DNA from: UBA3910 sp002391465
GTDB lineage: Bacteria; Bacillota; Limnochordia; Darwinibacteriales; Darwinibacteriaceae
DNA length: 64,000 nt
Reading direction: 5' to 3'
Assembly: GCA_030054835.1 (NCBI GenBank)
Contig: JASGVS010000010.1
Coordinates: 124,001-188,000 of the forward strand
Shown: positions 1-6,938 of the stretch, piece by piece
Layout: the number at the start of each line of letters is the position of its first letter
Position numbering within the stretch: the first letter of the stretch is position 1
The notes under the pieces: model-generated
Seen by the model: only the letters and a program-made list of their open reading frames with translations
What the model was told of the DNA's origin: nothing
Database searches by the model: none
Position numbers and translations under genes: made by a program

Positions 1-437
1 GGTTCGTTATCCCTGAGCCAGAGCACCTTTGGCAGGGTAAACCCTTCCAGCGCCGGGTTGCAGACCTCAGAGTTGAGGAGATCTTTGCCCACTGTTTCTT
101 CAATGTAACGGCACTGGGCAGTTGTGCGCACGTCATTCCACAAAATTGCGCGCCTGATAACATTGTACTCACTGTCCAGAAAGACGGAGCTGTGCATCTG
201 GCCCGAAAGGCCGATGCCCCGAATGGAAGCGGGATCAACCCCGTATTCCCCTAAGACACGTTTAATTGCTTCCACGGTGGCCTGCCACATATCTTCGGGA
301 TTCTGCTCAGACCAGCCCGGACGGGGCGAAAAGAGCGGATACTCTGCCGAAGCATCGCCCACCAGCTCGCCGCTGACCTTTAACAGCAGGGCCTTAACCG
401 CTGAAGTACCAATATCAAGACCTAAAAGATAACCCAC
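1..437 (-). CDS. xylB: Xylulokinase, N-terminal part (cut by window edge)
   Basis: FGGY-family sugar kinase that phosphorylates D-xylulose to xylulose 5-phosphate in the cytoplasm, the step after xylose isomerase. About 145 residues are visible; the 3' end lies beyond base 1. The start is GTG at 437, with GGGGAGG six bases upstream. The N-terminus reads MGYLLGLDIGTSAVKALL, the ATP-binding phosphate-1 motif of FGGY kinases. GLSGQMHS and WNDVR follow at about residues 75 and 99, both typical of xylulokinases rather than glycerol or gluconate kinases. It is the last gene of a run with the TIM-barrel and two Gfo/Idh genes, 19 bases after the stop of the TIM-barrel gene, so it is probably cotranscribed. 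Family assignment is firm; substrate rests on the motifs and the nearby xylA. Confidence 0.93.
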   Translation of the reverse strand, partial: MGYLLGLDIGTSAVKALLLKVSGELVGDASAEYPLFSPRPGWSEQNPEDMWQATVEAIKRVLGEYGVDPASIRGIGLSGQMHSSVFLDSEYNVIRRAILWNDVRTTAQCRYIEETVGKDLLNSEVCNPALEGFTLPKVLWLRDNE

Positions 438-456
438 AGTAAACCTCCCCTTCCAA

Positions 457-1275
457 TTAGATTCCGATTACATTGCGTAGGTAAATCCTGGAGTCCATGG
501 CTGCTTTGTAATTACACACCGGCGGATTGTCAAGTTCAACACAAATCACGCCGTCGTAACCGTTGTTCTTCAGGACGTTGTAAACGCCCTTGAAGTCGAT
601 GGTACCGTAGCCCAAAGGCCGGAAACGGTGCATGGGCCATTCCGGATTCAGACTCTCATCTGGATCCACATCTTTGAAGTGGACATAGGCAATACGGTCG
701 ACGTATTTTGCAAAAGCCTGGACACAGTCCATACCGGCCAAATTGGTATGGGCGGTATCAAGGCAGAGGGAAACCAGTTCCGGATCGGTATTGGCTAAGA
801 AATAATCTATTTCCTCCTCTTTGTAAATGGCCGTGTTGGCATGGGGATGGAAACAGGCAACTAAGCCGTTTTCTTTGCACAATTTACCGATCTTGTTGCT
901 GAGCTCCGCGTAGGCCAGGATTTTCTCCTTGTCCATGGGGCGGTCGTTAGGCGGATCGCGCCACATTACTGCCTGCAGGTTCATGTAGGTCGCGCCTATT
1001 TTTTTCATGAAGTCTGCATAGTCCACCGCGTTTTTGTAATCCTGCTCCGGGTCGTCCGAGTAGTGGAGGTAGAGATTGGCCATTTCCAGGTTGTACTTAT
1101 CCAGAAGCTCCTTTACCGCATCGGCATCGTTATCGAAGTACTTCTTGATAAAAGCGAAGTTCTCCACCGCTTCATAGCCCAGGTCGGATACTTCCTTCAG
1201 GAACTGCTCAAATTCCCACTTGTGGTTGTCTTGGTGGTTGACTAACCATGTCCAGCCCGTATAGGCTACCTTCAT
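457..1275 (-). CDS. Xylose-isomerase-like TIM-barrel sugar isomerase/epimerase
   Basis: A 272-residue protein of the AP-endonuclease-2/xylose-isomerase-like TIM-barrel superfamily, which includes IolE, IolI and many sugar or keto-sugar epimerases. Likely metal ligands sit in FHPHANT, CLDTAHT, HFKDV and CVELD. Length is normal for the family and there is no signal peptide, so it is cytoplasmic. The frame opens with GTG at 1281, but GGAGG lies only two bases before that codon and eight before the ATG at 1275, so 1275 is the better start. It lies between the Gfo/Idh genes and xylB. Such trios are common in pathways that oxidise a sugar, isomerise the keto-intermediate and reduce it again. The substrate cannot be read from the sequence. 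Confidence 0.85.
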   Translation of the reverse strand: MKVAYTGWTWLVNHQDNHKWEFEQFLKEVSDLGYEAVENFAFIKKYFDNDADAVKELLDKYNLEMANLYLHYSDDPEQDYKNAVDYADFMKKIGATYMNLQAVMWRDPPNDRPMDKEKILAYAELSNKIGKLCKENGLVACFHPHANTAIYKEEEIDYFLANTDPELVSLCLDTAHTNLAGMDCVQAFAKYVDRIAYVHFKDVDPDESLNPEWPMHRFRPLGYGTIDFKGVYNVLKNNGYDGVICVELDNPPVCNYKAAMDSRIYLRNVIGI

Positions 1276-1289
1276 CGCCACAGCCTCCT

Positions 1290-2399
1290 TTAGTCTTTAA
1301 TTATCCCCAATACGTCAGCTTTGACCATGGGTGCGGTTCTCTCATAGGGAGAGGTGATCTCTTCCCGGGCCTGCTTCTGGCTGCTGCGCTCAAACGCTGT
1401 CATCACATCAAGCACATGGAAGGTCTGCTCCATGTTGGCCCGAATGGGACGATTCCGCTTCAAAGCTGCCGCCATATCGGCTAAGCCCAAACCCCGGGAG
1501 TTCTCTTTGTAGTCGAAGAGGAGGGGCATCTCTTTGTATTCTCTCGTCTCTGGGCGCAGTAGGTAAATGCTTTGGCCGAAGAAGTTCGGGTCCGGCACGA
1601 CCAAGGTGCCCTCAGAGCCATAGATCTCAAAGCTTGCTTGGTTGTTGTAGACCACATCGAAGGTGGTGGTAAGGCTGCCCACTACACCATTGTCCAGTTC
1701 CAAAATCCCGATGATATGGGTAGGTACTTCCACATCAACAACCGTTCCGGCTAAAGGTTGGCTGGTAATAACCCGCTGGGGGAAGGATGTTTTGGTAACA
1801 CCTGTTACTGCCTTTACCCTGCCCAACATGTTGACTAGGGCGGTCAGGTAGTATGGTCCCATATCCATCATGGGTCCACCGCCGAACTGATAGTAAAAGG
1901 CTGGATCCGGATGCCAGCTCTCATGCCCGCGACAGACCATGGCAGCGCTGAAACCCAAGGGCTCACCGATAAAACCATCGTCAATCAACTTACGGCACGT
2001 TTGAATAGAGGCACCCATGAAGGTATCGGGCGCTCCGCCGATGCTTAAGCCCTTCTCCTTGGCTAGGGCCACCAGCTGTTCCCCTTCTTCTTTTGTTGCG
2101 CCCAGCGGTTTTTCAGAATAGACGTGCTTGCCAGCTTCTAAGGCTGCCTTAGTCACTTCAAAGTGCTCATAAGGCCTAGTTAAGTTCAGGATAATGTCAA
2201 CCTCAGGATCGGCAAAGGCATCGTACATGGTGTCATAAATCTTGGGGATGTTGTATTTCTCCGCTGCCCTTTCGGCTTTTTCCCTCACTAGGTCACATAC
2301 ACCCACGATCTCGAGTTCTTTGAACAGTTCTGTGATGTTTTTCAGATAGATGCCGCTGATGTCTCCCACACCGACAAATGCGATTTTTGTTGTTTCCAT
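1290..2399 (-). CDS. Gfo/Idh/MocA family oxidoreductase
   Basis: NAD(P)-dependent sugar dehydrogenase of 369 residues. The N-terminal Rossmann fold begins KIAFVGVGDISGIY and carries the catalytic-lysine motif EKPLG near residue 97. The C-terminal alpha/beta domain carries GGGPMMDMGPYYL near residue 175, which includes the conserved Asp and region that bind substrate. There is no signal peptide. AGGAGGG lies just ahead of the ATG. It starts 30 bases after the other Gfo/Idh gene, and its stop is 14 bases before the TIM-barrel start, so the set is an operon. The family acts on many sugars, inositols and glycosides. Here a role in a minor xylan sugar or uronate is inference from context. Confidence 0.9.
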   Translation of the reverse strand: METTKIAFVGVGDISGIYLKNITELFKELEIVGVCDLVREKAERAAEKYNIPKIYDTMYDAFADPEVDIILNLTRPYEHFEVTKAALEAGKHVYSEKPLGATKEEGEQLVALAKEKGLSIGGAPDTFMGASIQTCRKLIDDGFIGEPLGFSAAMVCRGHESWHPDPAFYYQFGGGPMMDMGPYYLTALVNMLGRVKAVTGVTKTSFPQRVITSQPLAGTVVDVEVPTHIIGILELDNGVVGSLTTTFDVVYNNQASFEIYGSEGTLVVPDPNFFGQSIYLLRPETREYKEMPLLFDYKENSRGLGLADMAAALKRNRPIRANMEQTFHVLDVMTAFERSSQKQAREEITSPYERTAPMVKADVLGIIKD

Positions 2400-2429
2400 T
2401 CTTACCCTCCTGTCTTTTTTGCAAGCTGT

Positions 2430-3512
2430 TTAGATTGAGCAGGCAATCCCCCGACCTTCCTCTGCCGATTGGAAGGCCAGTTCAATGATGCGCAGGACGC
2501 GCAGTGCCTGTTCGCTTTTCACATGCAGTTCCTCTTCGCCCTTTATTGCTGCGATGAGGTTCCGGTAGAAGATGTTGGCCGATGAGTGCCTGTGGTACTC
2601 ATCCCCCAAAGCATCCTTTATCTGGGGAAGTTCCTTCTGCACGGTGGTATTCACCGGTCTAGGCGCCATCGTCCTGGTTGGACCTGCTGCCGTGTAAACG
2701 ATATCGTTTTCCCATTTCAAAGCCTTATCATCGGCCAGCTGAACGATTCTTCCCTCGCAGTCCCAGTTTTGAATGATTGCCGTGCCGTTAGCCCCAGAGA
2801 GATGCCAGCGCGGCATGGGGATAAAGCAGTTGGTGGCAACCTCCAGAAGTACGGAGAGACCATCCTCAAAGCCCAAGAGAACCTTGACGTTATCATCCAC
2901 TTCCTGGGCGTGCACCTGGAAGAGGTGGGCTGTTACCGAGGTTACCTTGCCCGGGTTCAGAAGCAGGCACTGGTCTATCAAATGGACACCCCAGTCGTAG
3001 AGCATGCCGCCTCCGTTCACTTTGTAATCGCGCCAGCCGTGCAGGAAGACGCTGGAGCCGTTCACCCGGCTTTCCACGAAGTAGGGACGCCCGATTGCGT
3101 CCGTCTCGATGATCGTTTTGGCAGTTTGAAAGTCCTTATCCCAGCGGCGGTTCTGATGGATTGTGAAAAGTCCCTGAGAGTGTTTTTCCGCTTCCATCAC
3201 TTCCACTAGATCCTCCGAGCTCAATACCACTGGTTTTTCGCAGACCACGTGTTTGTTCGCGGCCAAAGCTCCCAGAATGTAATCCTTATGGGAGTCGTTG
3301 GGTGTGGCAATGATCACCACATCGATGTTGGGGTCGGCGAAGATCTCTTCAGCCGAGTTGTACACGCGGAGCGACTCAGCCCGGGCTTCTTCATTCGCCT
3401 CCGGACGGATATCGTAGGCGCCCGTAACATCTAGTTCTTCGAAGCGTCCCTTAATGGCCCGGAAATGCCATTTGCCCATGCCGCCGAAACCGATTATTGC
3501 TGCTTTGTACAT
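2430..3512 (-). CDS. Gfo/Idh/MocA family oxidoreductase
   Basis: A second NAD(P)-dependent dehydrogenase of the same family, 360 residues, clearly divergent from its neighbour. It has a Rossmann motif IGFGGMGKWH at the start, CEKPVVLS near residue 94 and GGGMLYDWGVHLIDQ near residue 167. The start is ATG at 3512 with GGAGGAAG upstream. It is the first gene of the run leading to xylB and is preceded by 297 bases holding stem-loops and a possible promoter. Two dehydrogenases of different subgroups next to a TIM-barrel isomerase suggest a redox-epimerisation route rather than simple oxidation. That is inference. Confidence 0.9.
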   Translation of the reverse strand: MYKAAIIGFGGMGKWHFRAIKGRFEELDVTGAYDIRPEANEEARAESLRVYNSAEEIFADPNIDVVIIATPNDSHKDYILGALAANKHVVCEKPVVLSSEDLVEVMEAEKHSQGLFTIHQNRRWDKDFQTAKTIIETDAIGRPYFVESRVNGSSVFLHGWRDYKVNGGGMLYDWGVHLIDQCLLLNPGKVTSVTAHLFQVHAQEVDDNVKVLLGFEDGLSVLLEVATNCFIPMPRWHLSGANGTAIIQNWDCEGRIVQLADDKALKWENDIVYTAAGPTRTMAPRPVNTTVQKELPQIKDALGDEYHRHSSANIFYRNLIAAIKGEEELHVKSEQALRVLRIIELAFQSAEEGRGIACSI

Positions 3513-3570
3513 GATCTTAACTTCCTCCAGTACCTGAATCTTTTATCGTTTTGTTGATTAGTTGTCATGT

Positions 3571-3602
3571 TGTATACTGTAAGTCTTCACAGACCAAGTC
3601 AA
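3571..3602 (-). promoter_or_regulatory. Possible promoter/operator ahead of the Gfo/Idh-xylB run
   Basis: On the minus strand TTGACT (3602-3597) precedes TATACA (3576-3571), but the spacer is 20 bases, longer than optimal. The TATACA lies in TTGTATACTG, close to the TTGTATACAA type of site bound by several FCD-type GntR regulators. On the plus strand TAGTTGTCATG just before it (3559-3569) matches 9 of 11 bases of a block in the gntR promoter. A weak candidate. Confidence 0.3.
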
Positions 3603-3644
3603 TATTATTGGGCGTTTTCGCCCATCCTTCCCTAACCCTAAATA

Positions 3645-3685
3645 AACTCCTTTATGACATAGACATCGGCCATCATAAAGGAGTT
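3645..3685. repeat. Perfect 13-bp inverted repeat between PTS IIC and Gfo/Idh genes
   Basis: AACTCCTTTATGA at 3645-3657 is exactly repeated in inverse at 3673-3685, with a 15-base loop. It sits between the stop of the PTS gene (3810) and the start of the Gfo/Idh gene (3512). On the minus strand it is followed by TTTATTTAGGG, only a poor T-run. It may be a weak terminator or an operator. A smaller hairpin, GGGCG-TTTT-CGCCC, lies at 3610-3623. The rest of 3686-3809 is AT-rich with nothing else recognisable. Confidence 0.6.
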
Positions 3686-3809
3686 AAACCACTTTGCCGC
3701 CTTCATATTTCCAACTTTTTTATTCTATAACAGGGTTAGTATTTCCTTCACCTAATTCTCCCTTTCACAAATAATCCCCCACGCAGAGCCCATTCCCAGC
3801 GACCCAAAA

Positions 3810-5063
3810 TCAAGCACCGAAAAGCCTGCCAATAAAGCTGATTAACACATTGGCCAGATTGTAGCCGAAAAAGCCGTCCGTAACCGCCCCCTCCACCACC
3901 ACACCGCTTGCCTGGAGCATAATTGTAGCCTCAGGTGCAAAGAGATGGGCAAAGAGTTCCACCATGAACAGAAACAAAGCACCGCCAAGGAGCGTCCGCA
4001 GCAGGTTGCCCCGGCTGGTCATGGCAATGAGGGGTACCATATGCACAACGGAAGTTAAAAGCCCAACCGGGAAGTAGGACATGTTGGGTATGAGAAAGGC
4101 AAACAGAATGGCCAGCGGAATCAGGATGGCAGTGGTTGTAACCACAGTTGGATCCTTAAGACCTAGGGAAATGTCCAGGCCGATGTAGAGCTCTGCCTCC
4201 TCCCCGATCCTCTTCCGCATGAACGCCTGGGCACCTTCCCCCACAGCGGAGAGCCCCTCCAGCATCACCTCAATCATGCGGGGCAGCAGAATCAAGGAAG
4301 CTGAGATACCAACCCCCATAGTCAATACGGTCTGCCAGCTCTGTCTAGTCAACACTCCCAAAAAGACGCCCACAAGCACACCAATTACGGAAGTGTCGCC
4401 CAGAAAGCCTAGCCTTTGGCCTAGGCCGTCCAAGGAGATATCCACGCTGCGCAGGCCCGGAATTCTATCAAAAAGCTTGTTCATCAAAAGACCGAAGGGA
4501 TAGGCAAAGGAGATGAAGGAGAAAGTTGTGCAGGTGGTACCCTCCAAACCGTAATATTCGATCCAGCGGGGCGCCATTTTCTCCGCCAACACCAAAGTTA
4601 CAACGGAGAGGCTCACCGTCACAGCCAATCCCGCCCACACACTGTCGCTCAAGGCATAGGTCAAAGCCCCTGGGATAAGCATATGGATGAAGTTCCAGAT
4701 GTCCACGTTCAAAACCTTTGTCTTTCTCGCCGCAATTAACATAATGTTCGTCAGTACAATGAGCAGGATGGCAGGTGCGGCAAAGGGCACAGTCCACGCG
4801 GCAGCTCCCACCGCGGCCCAACCCAGATCGACCGTGGTAAATCCGGACGTTTCCAGTCCTTGGTAGTAACTAATTGCCGGTTCTATCGTTTTCAGCAGAA
4901 GACCCACAACAAGCTGTAGCCCCTGGAACCCGATCCCGATCATCAGTCCGGCCTTGAGGGCATCCCGGAGTTTAAGGCCAAAAACTACAGCTAAAATTGT
5001 CATCACAATTGGCAGCATCACGGCTGCCCCAAGTTCCATGATTCCCATGACCACATCAAGCAC
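3810..5063 (-). CDS. PTS EIIC, galactitol (GatC) family
   Basis: Integral membrane permease of 417 residues related to GatC, the IIC subunit of galactitol-type phosphotransferase systems. Family signatures include GAAVMLPIVMTI near the start, KAGLMIGIGFQGL, VLNVDIWNFIHM and MTSRGNLLRTLLGGALF. About ten hydrophobic segments run through the protein. The start is GTG at 5063, with GAGGTGAG upstream. A working Gat PTS also needs IIA and IIB; neither is visible next to it, which is odd. Related orphan IIC proteins occur elsewhere in Firmicutes, so it may borrow partners or act as a facilitator. The family is clear; substrate is unknown. Confidence 0.9.
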   Translation of the reverse strand: MLDVVMGIMELGAAVMLPIVMTILAVVFGLKLRDALKAGLMIGIGFQGLQLVVGLLLKTIEPAISYYQGLETSGFTTVDLGWAAVGAAAWTVPFAAPAILLIVLTNIMLIAARKTKVLNVDIWNFIHMLIPGALTYALSDSVWAGLAVTVSLSVVTLVLAEKMAPRWIEYYGLEGTTCTTFSFISFAYPFGLLMNKLFDRIPGLRSVDISLDGLGQRLGFLGDTSVIGVLVGVFLGVLTRQSWQTVLTMGVGISASLILLPRMIEVMLEGLSAVGEGAQAFMRKRIGEEAELYIGLDISLGLKDPTVVTTTAILIPLAILFAFLIPNMSYFPVGLLTSVVHMVPLIAMTSRGNLLRTLLGGALFLFMVELFAHLFAPEATIMLQASGVVVEGAVTDGFFGYNLANVLISFIGRLFGA

Positions 5064-5142
5064 AGCTTCTCACCTCAACCAGCCCATGGGCAGGGTGCAC
5101 CCCCGCAGGATGCACCCTACCTCATTACTTCTCGCTTCTATT

Positions 5143-5361
5143 TCAGTTTCGGTACCTTAGTCGGAGCAAGCATGATGGCTGCACCTGTCCCTGAATGTCA
5201 TTCATGGGCAAAACGTCTTCATGCAGTTCGCAGCCAAACATTGCCATCGTTTTCCTCCGCCTGACGGTCCTGACCCAAACCTCTCCATATTTCTCTTCCA
5301 GCTCAGTCCGGAGCTTGCTGTCTGCCACTACCAGCCCGTCCTCAGTGTGAACACGCCACAA
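5143..5361 (-). CDS. Doubtful small ORF or gene remnant
   Basis: A 72-residue frame starting at TTG with no convincing ribosome-binding site at that codon. The composition (charged helix-like stretch, then MAMFGCELHEDVLP) resembles real protein more than antisense noise, so a decayed C-terminal fragment of a larger gene is possible. I cannot assign a family. It lies downstream of the xylA terminator. Confidence 0.2.
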   Translation of the reverse strand: MWRVHTEDGLVVADSKLRTELEEKYGEVWVRTVRRRKTMAMFGCELHEDVLPMNDIQGQVQPSCLLRLRYRN

Positions 5362-5416
5362 CAGGGTCAGACCAGGGAATGTCGACCACTTGTCAACAGG
5401 TTCCCTCCCTTTTCCT

Positions 5417-5458
5417 TTTTAAAAGGGGAATGGCACCAATCATTCAGGTCCATTCCCC
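5417..5458 (-). terminator. Rho-independent terminator after xylA
   Basis: Read on the minus strand, GGGGAATGG pairs with CCATTCCCC across a 16-base loop (5450-5458 with 5425-5433), followed by TTTT and an A-rich stretch. It lies about 60 bases after the xylA stop and closes the gntR-aguA-xylA unit. Confidence 0.75.
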
Positions 5459-5519
5459 TCTCTCTTCCTTCAGTTAACCCTGCCCGATTCCGGATCGGTT
5501 CCGGCAGACACCACGGTTA

Positions 5520-6839
5520 TTAAACGGAAAGGATGTACTTATTCAAGATGGTCTCGAGCAGCTCTTGACGGCCGGACTCGAGGGTGATTTCTTTCAAGCC
5601 AATGGCGTATTCGCTCAGTTCGTCGAAGCCGACTTCGCCGTCAACGATCTTCTTACCGATACCCTCGGTGTAGCTGCTGTAACGCTTAGCGATGAACTCT
5701 TCGAGTTCACCGGACTCGATCAAGCGCTGGGCTGCCAAGAGGCCGTGGGCAAAGGCATCCATGCCGGCCAGATGGCCGTAGAACAGATCGTAGTAGTCGA
5801 AGGAACCGCGTCTTACCTTAGCGTCGAAGTTCAAGCCGCCTGGGGCCAAGCCGCCGTTGAGCAGAATCTCGTACATTGCCAAGGTGGTCTCATACACGTT
5901 GGTGGGGAACTGGTCAGTGTCCCAACCCAGGAGCATGTCGCCTTGGTTGGCGTCTACGCTGCCGAGGATGCCGTTGATGCGGGCAACGCGCAGCTCATGC
6001 TGGAAGGTATGGCCTGCCAAAGTGGCGTGGTTTGCTTCGATGTTAACTTTAAAGTCTTTGTCCAAGCCGTAGGTCTTCAAGAAGCCAAGAACTGTGGCTG
6101 TGTCGAAGTCATACTGATGCTTGGTAGGCTCTTGCGGTTTAGGTTCGATGAGGAACTGGCCGGTGAAGCCAATCTTCTTAGCGTAATCCACTGCCATCTG
6201 CAGGAAGCGGGCGAAGTTATCCAGCTCCAGCTTCATGTCTGTGTTGAGCAGCGTCTCGTAACCTTCACGGCCGCCCCAGAAGACGTAGTTCTCGCCGCCA
6301 AGCTCTTTAGTGATCTCCATAGCCTTTTTCACGCGGGCCGCAGCATAGGCAAATACATCGGCGTTAGGCGATGTGGCTGCACCGTGCATGTAGCGGGGAT
6401 GGGAGAACAGGTTGGACGTACCCCATAGAAGCTTGATGCCGGTCTGGGCCATCAAATCTTTAAAGAGATCAACGATTTCATCCAGATTCTTGAATGTCTC
6501 TGCCAAGGTCTCGCCTTCAGGAGCGATATCCACGTCGTGGAAGCAGAAGAAAGGAATCTGCATTTTGTCCATAAATTCAAAGGCTGCATAAGCCCTAGCT
6601 TTTGCAATCTCCATGGGATCGCTCAGGTTATCCCAGGGACGGACGGCAGTGCCTACACCAAACATGTCGGTGCCGTCACCGGTTAGGGTGTGCCAGTAGG
6701 CCATGGAAAAGCGCAGGTGTTCTTCCATTGTTTTGCCTGCTACAACCTTTTTCGGGTCGTAATAACGGAACGCCAAGGGGTTATCCGTTTCTTTTCCTTC
6801 GTAAACAATTTTACTTACGTCTGGAAAAAACTGTTTCAC
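5520..6839 (-). CDS. xylA: Xylose isomerase
   Basis: Cytoplasmic D-xylose to D-xylulose isomerase, 439 residues, the class II (long N-terminus) length. The active-site motif FFCFHDVDIAPEG places His101 and Asp104 at the standard positions. Metal ligands are visible as Glu232 and Lys234 in FLIEPKPQEPTKH, Glu268 and His271 in NIEANHATLAGH, Asp296 in SVDANQGD, and Asp307/Asp309 in GWDTDQ. It starts at GTG 6839 with AGGAGGAG six bases ahead. It is the last gene after gntR and aguA, 99 bases from the aguA stop, and a terminator follows. This is the entry step for xylose released by the other enzymes here. Confidence 0.98.
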   Translation of the reverse strand: MKQFFPDVSKIVYEGKETDNPLAFRYYDPKKVVAGKTMEEHLRFSMAYWHTLTGDGTDMFGVGTAVRPWDNLSDPMEIAKARAYAAFEFMDKMQIPFFCFHDVDIAPEGETLAETFKNLDEIVDLFKDLMAQTGIKLLWGTSNLFSHPRYMHGAATSPNADVFAYAAARVKKAMEITKELGGENYVFWGGREGYETLLNTDMKLELDNFARFLQMAVDYAKKIGFTGQFLIEPKPQEPTKHQYDFDTATVLGFLKTYGLDKDFKVNIEANHATLAGHTFQHELRVARINGILGSVDANQGDMLLGWDTDQFPTNVYETTLAMYEILLNGGLAPGGLNFDAKVRRGSFDYYDLFYGHLAGMDAFAHGLLAAQRLIESGELEEFIAKRYSSYTEGIGKKIVDGEVGFDELSEYAIGLKEITLESGRQELLETILNKYILSV

Positions 6840-6938
6840 TTCAATCTCCTCCTATTGCCTAATTTTCTATTTAAAAAGAATCCACTGCCAGGCTTTGCAG
6901 GGAACGACAAGTTGCCCGGCAAAATTGTCTCTTTCAAC

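Larger units (their letters stand above)
5064..5519. other. Long intergenic stretch with hairpins and a doubtful small frame
   Basis: This 456-base interval lies between the PTS gene and xylA. It holds the xylA terminator (5417-5458), an inverted repeat AGGGTGCA/TGCACCCT (5092-5099 and 5111-5118, 11-base loop) and one minus-strand open frame that ends at 5143. The frame is open from a TAA near 5420 and could begin at TTG 5361. The predicted peptide contains TEDGLVVADSKLRTELEEKY and is not obviously random, but I recognise no family. No PTS IIA or IIB is encoded here. Confidence 0.5.

Noticed and set aside
5565..6428. Long plus-strand frame opposite xylA
   Set aside because: Lies wholly within a certain xylose isomerase gene; predicted peptide has no motif.
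6840..6938. Possible attenuator hairpin between aguA and xylA
   Set aside because: The TGCC-GGC / GCC-GGCA pairing has mismatches and a long loop, too weak to call.
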